Shown here: positions 58,035 through 64,000 of the stretch, one piece after another
Numbering within the stretch: position 1 is the stretch's first letter
Layout: each line of letters opens with the position of its first letter
Origin: Neobacillus mesonae
Lineage (GTDB): Bacteria > Bacillota > Bacilli > Bacillales > Cytobacillaceae
Assembly: GCF_001636315.1 (NCBI RefSeq)
Contig: NZ_KV440949.1
Span: forward strand, 1,218,703-1,282,702
Length of the DNA: 64,000 bases
Reading direction: 5' to 3'
Program-made: the position numbers and the translations under genes
Notes under the pieces: generated by a model
The model's input: the letters and a program-made list of their open reading frames with translations, nothing else
What the model was told of the DNA's origin: nothing
The model's database searches: none

Positions 58035-59324
58035 TTAATATTTCAGCCAGCCTCTCAGTCTTGAAGCTTCAGCTAACTTCCCAATTCCTTCAATATAAGC
58101 TGCAATTTTCATATTGACATTGTACTTTTTCGCTGTGTTATAAACATTTTCAAAGCTTGCATTCATTTTTTCTTTCAGACGAGCATCGACTTCCTGCTCT
58201 GTCCAATAGAAGCCTTGATTATTCTGGCACCACTCGAAGTAAGAGACCACTACTCCACCGGAATTGGCTAAAATATCAGGAACAACCAAAATGTCCCGTT
58301 TATCCAGTATTTTTAACGCATCCTTTGTCGTAGGGCCATTTGCCGCTTCAATGATTATTTGGCAATTTATTCTCTCGGCATTATATTTGTGGATTACCCC
58401 GGAAATCGCTGCAGGAATTAAAACATCACATTCTCTTTCTAATAACTCTTGATTCGTAATGGAGTTGTCAAAACGGTTGGATACGATGCCATAGGAGTCT
58501 CTATTTTCCAACAGGTATGGAATATCCAGACCCTTCTCATCATATAAACCACCCAATACATCGCCAATGCCAATGACCTTAGCCCCTAAATCATATAAAT
58601 ATTTAGCAAGATAGCTGCCGACATTACCAAAGCCTTGGATGATAATCCGGGTATCTTTTAAAGACATTTTTCGTAAATCACAAACTCGCTGTAATGTATA
58701 CAATACGCCTTTAGAGGTTGCTGTCTCCCTGCCTTTAGAGCCGCCAAGGGCTATCGGCTTGCCAGTAATGAACCCAGGTGAATCAAATTCACGAATGTGA
58801 TCATATTCGTCAAGCATCCAGGCCATAATTTGCGAGTTCGTATACATATCCGGAGCGGGGATATCCTTAGTCGGTCCGACAATTTGACTTACTGCTCGCA
58901 CATATCCCCTGCTCAACCTTTCCAGCTCGTCCTGGCTCATCTTTCGCGGATCGCAAATAATCCCGCCTTTTGCCCCGCCATAAGGTAAATCCGTGATGCC
59001 GCATTTTAGGCTCATCCAGCCCGCCAAGGCCTTTACCTCATCCGCTGTTACATCAGGATGAAAGCGAATGCCTCCTTTAGTCGGCCCCGCAGCGTCATTA
59101 TGCTGGGCACGAAACCCTTGAAAAACTTCAGTTTGACCATTATCCATTCGGACAGGGATGCTGACCTCCAAAAATCTCATTGGTTTCTTTAGAAATTCAA
59201 ATACCTGCTTTGGATAATTCATGATTTCAACGGCTTCCCTCAGCGTCTCCTGAAATTCAACGAGCGCGTTATCCTTCTCTGTTAAAATCTCTTCCTTTTT
59301 GACATCTAATGAATGAATAGTCAT
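58035..59324 (-). CDS. Glutamate dehydrogenase (RocG/GudB type)
   Basis: A 429-residue NAD-type glutamate dehydrogenase. It shows the GGIRFHP substrate loop, catalytic lysine in LPYGGAKGGI, the DIPAPDMYTN motif and the Rossmann motif GFGNVGS. It deaminates glutamate, the product of the PatA and GabT transaminations, to 2-oxoglutarate and ammonium, so it recycles the amino acceptor. GAGGTG six bases before the ATG at 59324 is preferred over a GTG three codons earlier. Sigma-54 promoter 39 bases upstream, as known for rocG-type genes in Bacillus. Confidence 0.94.
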   Translation of the reverse strand: MTIHSLDVKKEEILTEKDNALVEFQETLREAVEIMNYPKQVFEFLKKPMRFLEVSIPVRMDNGQTEVFQGFRAQHNDAAGPTKGGIRFHPDVTADEVKALAGWMSLKCGITDLPYGGAKGGIICDPRKMSQDELERLSRGYVRAVSQIVGPTKDIPAPDMYTNSQIMAWMLDEYDHIREFDSPGFITGKPIALGGSKGRETATSKGVLYTLQRVCDLRKMSLKDTRIIIQGFGNVGSYLAKYLYDLGAKVIGIGDVLGGLYDEKGLDIPYLLENRDSYGIVSNRFDNSITNQELLERECDVLIPAAISGVIHKYNAERINCQIIIEAANGPTTKDALKILDKRDILVVPDILANSGGVVVSYFEWCQNNQGFYWTEQEVDARLKEKMNASFENVYNTAKKYNVNMKIAAYIEGIGKLAEASRLRGWLKY

Positions 59325-59362
59325 GATTAACACCTCAATTTTGAATTGTTATAAAGATATTA

Positions 59363-59378
59363 AGCAATTTCCGTGCCA
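59363..59378 (-). promoter_or_regulatory. Sigma-54 promoter of the glutamate dehydrogenase operon
   Basis: The minus strand reads TGGCACGGAAATTGCT, GG-N10-GC, 39 bases before the ATG at 59324. Confidence 0.92.
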
Positions 59379-59469
59379 ACATAGAAAAGCGTTAATTGAC
59401 TACATTTTTTAGGACTTTTCCACCAAATATTGCATAACTGAATAAAAACCCTATGTAAAAATGACTTTA

Positions 59470-59487
59470 TTATGCAAATTTGAATAA
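59470..59487. promoter_or_regulatory. Enhancer candidate upstream of glutamate dehydrogenase
   Basis: TTATGCAAATTTGAATAA matches the palindrome at 55101 with one change (TTGaATAA). A half-site TTGCATAA lies at 59430-59437. It is 92 bases upstream of the -24 element. Confidence 0.55.
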
Positions 59488-59498
59488 TTTCAGACTGC

Positions 59499-59527
59499 AA
59501 AAAAAACGCATTCCATTGAATGCGCTT
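59499..59527 (-). terminator. Terminator after the first PuuP-like permease
   Basis: Stem CGCATTC/GAATGCG (59507-59513 with 59518-59524) plus flanking A/T pairs, followed on the minus strand by eight Ts. Confidence 0.85.
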
Positions 59528-59548
59528 TCTATTTTATCAAGATAATTT

Positions 59549-60886
59549 CTATCCAACTTCTTCAAAATGGAAATCTGATATTTTAGTTTTAAGGATTTTC
59601 GTTTGAAAAACCATGTAAAGGAGCCCAATCACAATCCAGGCAATGCCGCCAATCAGAGCGTCCAAATGCAAATTGGACCACAAAACTCCTGTTAAGCCTG
59701 TACCAATTACTGGCATAATAAGATAAGAAAAAAGTTCTTTGCCCGTTTTATACCTTTTTAAGCGGAACACAAAGTGTGCAATGACCGACAAATTAACAAA
59801 TGTAAAGGCAATCAAGGCCCCGAAATTAATGATGGAAGTGACCAGCTCTAAGCTTGGGGTAATAGCTAGTAACGAAATAATCCCAACTAAGACAACATTA
59901 AAGGCGGGAGTTCTAAATTTTGGGTGTACATAACCGAACAGTTTTCGCGGCAGCATCCCATTTCTCCCCATTACATATAGAAGCCTTGATACACTTGAAT
60001 GGGATGCTAATCCCGATGCAGCAGTAGCGGCAAAAGCACCGGCAATCAGAAACAGCTTAAACAGGGTGCCGCCAACATATAAGCCGATTTCAGGCAGGGT
60101 ATCGTCCGTTACCTTGAAGTTTGAAATATCCGGGAAAAGAGCCTGCGCGAAAAACCCTGTAACAAAAAAGATCGCTCCGCCAATAAAAACTGTTAGCATA
60201 ATGGCTTTTGGCATTATTTTTTGATCTACAGCTTCCTCTGCGTACATTGTAACGGCATCAAAGCCAATAAACGAGAAGCAAACCACCGTCGCCCCCGTTA
60301 ATACAGCCCCTAATTGAACATTGGCGTGAAAAAGCGGCTCCGTTGTAAAAATCGTTCCTTGTCCCATCCCCTGCGACAGCTTAATAAAGGCTAGGACAAT
60401 GAAAACTACAATCAAAATAATTGCAAACAAAACAAGCATTGAATTTAAACTTGATGTTTTTCCGATCCCCCAAATATTCACCAAAGTAATAATCGCAACA
60501 TAACTAAGGACCCACACCCAGGCGGGAACACCTGGAAATATCGACTCCATATAGAGCCGAATAATTAAGGCATTAACCATTGGAAGCAGGATATAGTCAA
60601 GCAATGCGGCCCACCCGACGATAAAGCCGAGGTGCGGGCTCATTGTCTCTCTTGTATAAGTATAAGCCGATCCGGCGCTAGGAAAAACCTGCACCATTTT
60701 CCCGTAACTAAATGCTGTAAAAAGCATAACGGTTAACGCTGTAATATACGCCAGCGGAACCACACCATTGGTTTCTTTGGATACAATCCCAAAAGTATCA
60801 AATGCTATGGTAGGTGTCATATAACCTAATCCAAGACCAACAATTGCCCATAGGCCTAGTGAACGTTTAAGGGTAACATTCTCCAA
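59549..60886 (-). CDS. PuuP-like putrescine/amino acid permease (APC family)
   Basis: A 445-residue APC transporter with about 12 membrane segments. It resembles E. coli PuuP in TPTIAFDTFGIVS, SYGKMVQVFPSAGSAYTY, CFSFIGFDAVT, GLASHSSVSRLLYVMGR and FGYVHPKFRTPAFNV. PuuP imports putrescine, which fits patA and the aldehyde dehydrogenase close by. The start is TTG at 60886 with AAGGAGAG about ten bases upstream. It has its own sigma-54 promoter and terminator. It is a close paralogue of the next gene. Confidence 0.88.
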   Translation of the reverse strand: MENVTLKRSLGLWAIVGLGLGYMTPTIAFDTFGIVSKETNGVVPLAYITALTVMLFTAFSYGKMVQVFPSAGSAYTYTRETMSPHLGFIVGWAALLDYILLPMVNALIIRLYMESIFPGVPAWVWVLSYVAIITLVNIWGIGKTSSLNSMLVLFAIILIVVFIVLAFIKLSQGMGQGTIFTTEPLFHANVQLGAVLTGATVVCFSFIGFDAVTMYAEEAVDQKIMPKAIMLTVFIGGAIFFVTGFFAQALFPDISNFKVTDDTLPEIGLYVGGTLFKLFLIAGAFAATAASGLASHSSVSRLLYVMGRNGMLPRKLFGYVHPKFRTPAFNVVLVGIISLLAITPSLELVTSIINFGALIAFTFVNLSVIAHFVFRLKRYKTGKELFSYLIMPVIGTGLTGVLWSNLHLDALIGGIAWIVIGLLYMVFQTKILKTKISDFHFEEVG

Positions 60887-60928
60887 ATAGTATCAACTCT
60901 CCTTTTTTGAAAATTCAATATATACTCT

Positions 60929-60944
60929 TGCAAGTTTTGTGCCA
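60929..60944 (-). promoter_or_regulatory. Sigma-54 promoter of the first PuuP-like gene
   Basis: The minus strand reads TGGCACAAAACTTGCA, GG-N10-GC, 43 bases before the TTG at 60886 and directly after the terminator of the upstream gene. No TTATGCAA-type site is seen near it. Confidence 0.9.
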
Positions 60945-60945
60945 T

Positions 60946-60981
60946 GGTAAAAAAAGGAGGAGAAGCAATTTAACTTCTCCT
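60946..60981 (-). terminator. Terminator after the second PuuP-like permease
   Basis: Stem AGGAGAAG/CTTCTCCT (60958-60965 with 60974-60981) followed on the minus strand by a T-tract, ten bases after the stop at 60991. It insulates the sigma-54 promoter at 60929. Confidence 0.85.
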
Positions 60982-60990
60982 TCATGCTTG

Positions 60991-62343
60991 TTATAGTGAT
61001 GTATTTCGATCGGCATCCTCGAAAGCAAAATCAGCCGTTTTGATTTTAAAAAATTTTGTTTGAAATAACAGATAGAAAAATCCGATAATGACCCAAACAA
61101 TGCCGCCGATAAGGGCATCAGCCTGCAGGTTAGCCCAAAGAATCCCCGTGGAAGCGGCTCCAAGAATGGGCATAACTAAGTAGGAAAAAAGATCTTTCCC
61201 GGTTTTATATCTTTTCTGACGGAAGATAAAATACGCAATAACAGACAAGTTAACAAATGTAAAGGCAATCAAGGCACCGAAGTTGATAAATGAAGAGATT
61301 AATTCTAAGCTCGGAGCAATGGCAAGCAGGGAAACAACCCCTACAAGGATGACATTAAATGCCGGGGTCCGAAATTTTGGATGTACATATCCGAAAAGCC
61401 GCTTTGGCAGTACGCCGTTACGCCCCATTACATATAACAGACGGGATACACTGGCATGTGAAGCAAGACCCGATGCAACCGTAGCAGCAAAAGCGCCGGC
61501 AAGGAAAATAAGTTGAAAAAGTGTTCCTCCTACATATAAGCCAATTTCAGGTAGCGTATCGTCAGTCACTTTAAAACCTGAAATATCTGGAAATAACGCC
61601 TGAGCAAAATAACCTGCCACAAAGAAAATGGCCCCGCCGATAAAGACCGTTAACATAATGGCCCGCGGCAATGTTTTTTTGTCAACAGCTTCTTCAGCAT
61701 ACATTGTTACCGCATCAAAGCCAATAAAGGAGAAACAAACCACTGTTGCCCCTGTTAAGACTGCACCAAGCTGAACATTGGAATGAAAAAGCGGATCCGT
61801 TGTAAAGATTGTTCCTTGTCCCATCCCTTGAGAAAGCTTAATAAACGCTAGGACAATAAATGCGCCAATTAACACTATTTCAAATACGACGAGTAGGGAA
61901 TTTAAATTTGATGTTTTCCCCATACTCCATACGTTAATAGCAGTAACTGCTGCAACGTATGTAACAACCCAAATCCATGCCGGGACACTAGGAAATACTG
62001 AAACCATATAAATCCTAATAATCAAAGCATTAACCATTGGCAGTAGAATATAATCGAGCAATGCCGCCCAACCGACTAAAAAGCCAAGATGCGGATTCAT
62101 CGTTTCCCTTGTATAGGTGTACGCTGAGCCTGCACTCGGAAAAACCTGTACCATTTTTCCATAGCTTATTGCCGTAAACAACATAACCATCAGTGCTGTA
62201 AGGTATGCTAGCGGAACAACTCCATTTGTTTCTTCTGAGACAATTCCAAAAGTATCGAATACGATGGTTGGTGTCATATAACCTAATCCAAGACCAACAA
62301 TTGCCCATAACCCTAAAGACCGTTTTAGCGTAGTATTGCCCAA
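60991..62343 (-). CDS. PuuP-like putrescine/amino acid permease (APC family), paralogue
   Basis: A 450-residue APC transporter nearly identical in layout to the 59549 product, with the same PuuP-like blocks (DTFGIVSEETNGVVPLAY, GLASHASVSRLLYVMGR, FGYVHPKFRTPAFNV). The copies differ most in membrane segments around residues 110-170 and at the C-terminus. The start is TTG at 62343 with GGAGG nine bases upstream. Its sigma-54 promoter lies 124 bases upstream, much further than in the other genes, leaving a long leader that contains an inverted repeat (62375-62390). Confidence 0.88.
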   Translation of the reverse strand: MGNTTLKRSLGLWAIVGLGLGYMTPTIVFDTFGIVSEETNGVVPLAYLTALMVMLFTAISYGKMVQVFPSAGSAYTYTRETMNPHLGFLVGWAALLDYILLPMVNALIIRIYMVSVFPSVPAWIWVVTYVAAVTAINVWSMGKTSNLNSLLVVFEIVLIGAFIVLAFIKLSQGMGQGTIFTTDPLFHSNVQLGAVLTGATVVCFSFIGFDAVTMYAEEAVDKKTLPRAIMLTVFIGGAIFFVAGYFAQALFPDISGFKVTDDTLPEIGLYVGGTLFQLIFLAGAFAATVASGLASHASVSRLLYVMGRNGVLPKRLFGYVHPKFRTPAFNVILVGVVSLLAIAPSLELISSFINFGALIAFTFVNLSVIAYFIFRQKRYKTGKDLFSYLVMPILGAASTGILWANLQADALIGGIVWVIIGFFYLLFQTKFFKIKTADFAFEDADRNTSL

Positions 62344-62374
62344 ATTTATCAGCCTCCTATTCTTAAAATCAACA

Positions 62375-62390
62375 ATGTAACCCCTTACAT
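62375..62390. promoter_or_regulatory. Inverted repeat in the permease leader
   Basis: ATGTAACCCCTTACAT has perfect six-base arms around CCCC, between the sigma-54 promoter and the TTG start. It could be a repressor operator or a small RNA hairpin; no evidence decides. Confidence 0.35.
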
Positions 62391-62466
62391 TACATCTATA
62401 ATAAAAAAACGTTTTTCTAAGCTTCCTCCTCTCTTCATAATTAATTAAATAACTATTTAAAATAGT

Positions 62467-62482
62467 TGCAATTTTCGTACCA
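62467..62482 (-). promoter_or_regulatory. Sigma-54 promoter of the second PuuP-like gene
   Basis: The minus strand reads TGGTACGAAAATTGCA, GG-N10-GC, 124 bases before the TTG start. Confidence 0.87.
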
Positions 62483-62533
62483 ATATTACTTAGCCATTAT
62501 TTTAAGGACATTGCAAAAAAACTCAAGCATGGA

Positions 62534-62551
62534 TTATGTATTTTTGCATAA
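62534..62551. promoter_or_regulatory. Enhancer candidate upstream of the permease
   Basis: TTATGTATTTTTGCATAA matches the palindrome at 55101 with two changes in one arm. A further half-site TTGCATAA lies at 62563-62570, 19 bases on. It is 52 bases upstream of the -24 element. Confidence 0.55.
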
Positions 62552-62584
62552 CTTACTCCGATTTGCATAAATCTTTAAGCAAAC

Positions 62585-62621
62585 AAAAAAGCAGCGATCA
62601 CATCATATTCGCTGCTTTTTT
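62585..62621. terminator. Terminator after the sleB-like gene
   Basis: A 12-bp stem (62585-62596 with 62610-62621) with A/T runs on both sides, usable on either strand. It ends the hydrolase transcript from the right. Confidence 0.85.
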
Positions 62622-62664
62622 CTGTATAAATATTTTCATTTTTACAAAGCCTATTTTTAATCCA

Positions 62665-63267
62665 TTATTTTGCAAAGACATGGTTCCCAATTTTTACGGT
62701 AACCTGGCGTGTTGCCACCCACTTACTTACTGAAGTCTTTGGGTTATAGAAAAATAGGGATCCGTTGCCTTGGCCTCTAAATGCAAGTGCTTCATTTACT
62801 GCTTGTTTAGAAACTGCATCAGCTGATTTATTGATGGCGCCATTCATCACTGGTGTAAACGCATAGTGACCGCCGGATTTTTCATAGATTACGCCACGAA
62901 CTGTGTTTGGAAAATCAGCGCTTGCTACGCGGTTTAAAATAACCGTTGCTACCGCTACTTTTCCAGCATATGGTTCACCTTCAGCTTCCGCACGTACAAG
63001 GCGTGCCATTAAGTCTTTTTCAGCCGCTGTAACTGAAGAATTAGGGATTACTAGAGTTTTACCTGCATTTAGATATGAACTTGTTGCCTTGTTTGCTTGC
63101 ATTAATGATTTAACCGGTACCCCAAATTTTACCGCGAGTTTCCAGTACGTTTCACCATATTGAACTTTATGAGTAGTAGTCGCAGCTTCTGTTATACCAT
63201 TTAACGTAAATGCTGACATTGATAAAATTAACCCTGCTGAGATTAATAGTTTTTTAAATTTATTCAT
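62665..63267 (-). CDS. LysM-containing cell wall hydrolase (SleB/CwlJ-type domain)
   Basis: A 200-residue secreted protein. The signal peptide (about 1-28) is followed by one LysM domain (about 31-75, HKVQYGETYWKLAVKFGV), then a SleB-type hydrolase_2 domain (about 85-200). This domain has the catalytic-glutamate region LVRAEAEGEPYAGKVAVA and the FxYNPKTS segment near the end. Such enzymes cut peptidoglycan glycan strands in germination or wall turnover. AGGAGG seven bases before the ATG at 63267 excludes the 19 upstream residues. Monocistronic. Confidence 0.92.
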   Translation of the reverse strand: MNKFKKLLISAGLILSMSAFTLNGITEAATTTHKVQYGETYWKLAVKFGVPVKSLMQANKATSSYLNAGKTLVIPNSSVTAAEKDLMARLVRAEAEGEPYAGKVAVATVILNRVASADFPNTVRGVIYEKSGGHYAFTPVMNGAINKSADAVSKQAVNEALAFRGQGNGSLFFYNPKTSVSKWVATRQVTVKIGNHVFAK

Positions 63268-63478
63268 TTGATAACCTCCTAGTTTCGTTCGTCTCTCTAC
63301 ATTCAAGGCTATCAGTTGTAACATACTTATTCATTAGCCAAAAAGTGGCAAGTATAAAAAAGATAGATTCATAGTTAATATGATAATGTTTATCCAACCC
63401 TTGGAATTTTTCTCCTCTATCATTTTAATTCCGATGTTTTCCCACCTAAGGATAATTAAGGATACTTTATTACAATTT

Positions 63479-63503
63479 GTTTCAACGGTGTAACACAGGG
63501 TCT
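63479..63503 (+). promoter_or_regulatory. Possible sigma-B promoter of dps
   Basis: GTTTCA, 13 bases, GGGTCT: each box matches the sigma-B consensus (GTTTAA, GGGTAT) at five of six positions. It lies about 110 bases before the dps ATG. Dps genes of Bacillus are often under sigma-B. The rest of 63268-63620 holds no convincing gene. Confidence 0.5.
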
Positions 63504-63621
63504 GTAATATAATGGATGTAACCTTCACTAAATTGTCATGTATTTCATTGAATGGAGGAAGGATATTCATCAAATATTTGGTAATTATATATAGAGAAAA
63601 CGAAAAGGAGGTTTCTTTAAG

Positions 63622-64000
63622 ATGAACAATCAGTTAGTCAATGTTCTAAATAAGCAAATCGCCAATTGGTCTGTCCTGTATATGAAATTACATAACTACC
63701 ACTGGTACGTTAAAGGTGAACAATTCTTTACTCTTCATGCTAAATTCGAGGAATTTTATAATGAGGCCGGAACTCATGTGGATGAATTAGCTGAACGCCT
63801 GCTGGCAATCGGCGGCAATCCGGTTGCTACAATGAAGGAATGTTTAGAAATTTCGTCTATTCAGGAAGCTACTAGCACAGAAGCTGCAACTGAAATGGTT
63901 CAGTCTGTCATCAATGATTTCTCAATTATCATTGGGGAATTAAAGGAAGGCATGAGCCTGGCCGATGAACAAAATGATGAAACGACAGGTGACATGCTGC
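63622..64000 (+). CDS. dps: Dps family DNA-binding/ferritin-like protein (3' end outside the window)
   Basis: The first 126 codons of a Dps-type ferritin. The ferroxidase ligands are visible: H31 region [11 protein letters not shown] and the helix [27 protein letters not shown]. Dps dodecamers oxidise and store iron and protect DNA under stress. AAAGGAGG before the ATG sets the start. The frame is open at the window edge; family length is about 145 residues, so some 20 are missing. MrgA-type and Dps-type cannot be separated here. Confidence 0.92.
   Translation, partial: MNNQLVNVLNKQIANWSVLYMKLHNYHWYVKGEQFFTLHAKFEEFYNEAGTHVDELAERLLAIGGNPVATMKECLEISSIQEATSTEAATEMVQSVINDFSIIIGELKEGMSLADEQNDETTGDML

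Noticed and set aside
63334..63573. 79-codon minus-strand frame upstream of sleB
   Set aside because: No ribosome site, no recognisable domain, and it overlaps the promoter region of dps; composition resembles intergenic DNA.

Overview
The window is chromosomal DNA of a spore-forming Firmicute, most likely a Bacillaceae member close to Bacillus/Neobacillus (inference). Support comes from the 16S sequence at the left edge with a Bacillus-type boxA leader, a T-box in front of serA, two pairs of CotF-type spore coat genes, a SleB/LysM cell-wall hydrolase, AGGAGG-type ribosome binding sites with frequent TTG/GTG starts, and AT-rich intergenic DNA. I see no phage, insertion sequence, integrase or CRISPR array.

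Layout. 1-2570: 5' part of a 16S rRNA gene (minus strand) with its leader, an MgtC-type membrane protein and a tRNA-Ala(GGC). 2578-28927: a large island for prolyl and hydroxyprolyl peptides. It holds two Xaa-Pro dipeptidases around a proline racemase-family epimerase, two oligopeptide ABC transporters, a prolyl oligopeptidase, an alanine/glycine symporter, a second epimerase with a catalytically dead paralogue, a DadA-type FAD oxidoreductase, a sigma-54 activator, and two [2Fe-2S] proteins plus an FAD/NAD-type oxidoreductase that resemble subunits of HcnABC/D-hydroxyproline dehydrogenase-type enzymes. 28996-38040: a DEAD-box helicase, a small hydrolase, a sulfur-transfer cassette (MetE-like, OsmC-TusA fusion, DsrE, TusA) divergent from a LysR gene, an alcohol dehydrogenase with coat genes, and a decayed MalT-like/acyl-CoA-ligase remnant. 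38217-48860: a GGDEF-EAL protein, serC, thrB-thrC-hom, T-box-serA and a HAD hydrolase. 48963-62343: putrescine/GABA catabolism: gabT-gabD, a putrescine aminotransferase, an aminobutyraldehyde-type dehydrogenase, a second sigma-54 activator, glutamate dehydrogenase and two PuuP-like permeases. 62665-64000: a SleB-like hydrolase and the start of a Dps gene.

The most striking signal is regulatory. Ten sites with the exact sigma-54 layout (GG, 10 bases, GC, in a TGGYAY-TTGCW context) sit 38-124 bases before genes of the two catabolic regions, plus one weaker site before the metE-like gene. Two sigma-54 enhancer-binding proteins are encoded among them (25356 and 55202). Two different palindromic enhancer candidates follow the same division. 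TAGACA-N6-TGTMTA lies in the two divergent intergenic regions of the peptide island and, degenerate, next to the first regulator. TTATGCAA-N2-TTGCATAA lies upstream of the aldehyde dehydrogenase, the glutamate dehydrogenase and one putrescine permease.

Working model (inference). Proline/hydroxyproline-rich peptides, such as collagen fragments, are imported and cleaved by the Xaa-Pro and prolyl peptidases. Hydroxyproline is epimerised and oxidised by a multi-subunit dehydrogenase whose genes lie on both sides of its activator. Polyamine nitrogen and carbon are channelled to succinate and glutamate by the second region, under its own activator. A pyrroline-4-hydroxy-2-carboxylate deaminase is not in the window, so the hydroxyproline route would have to be completed elsewhere.
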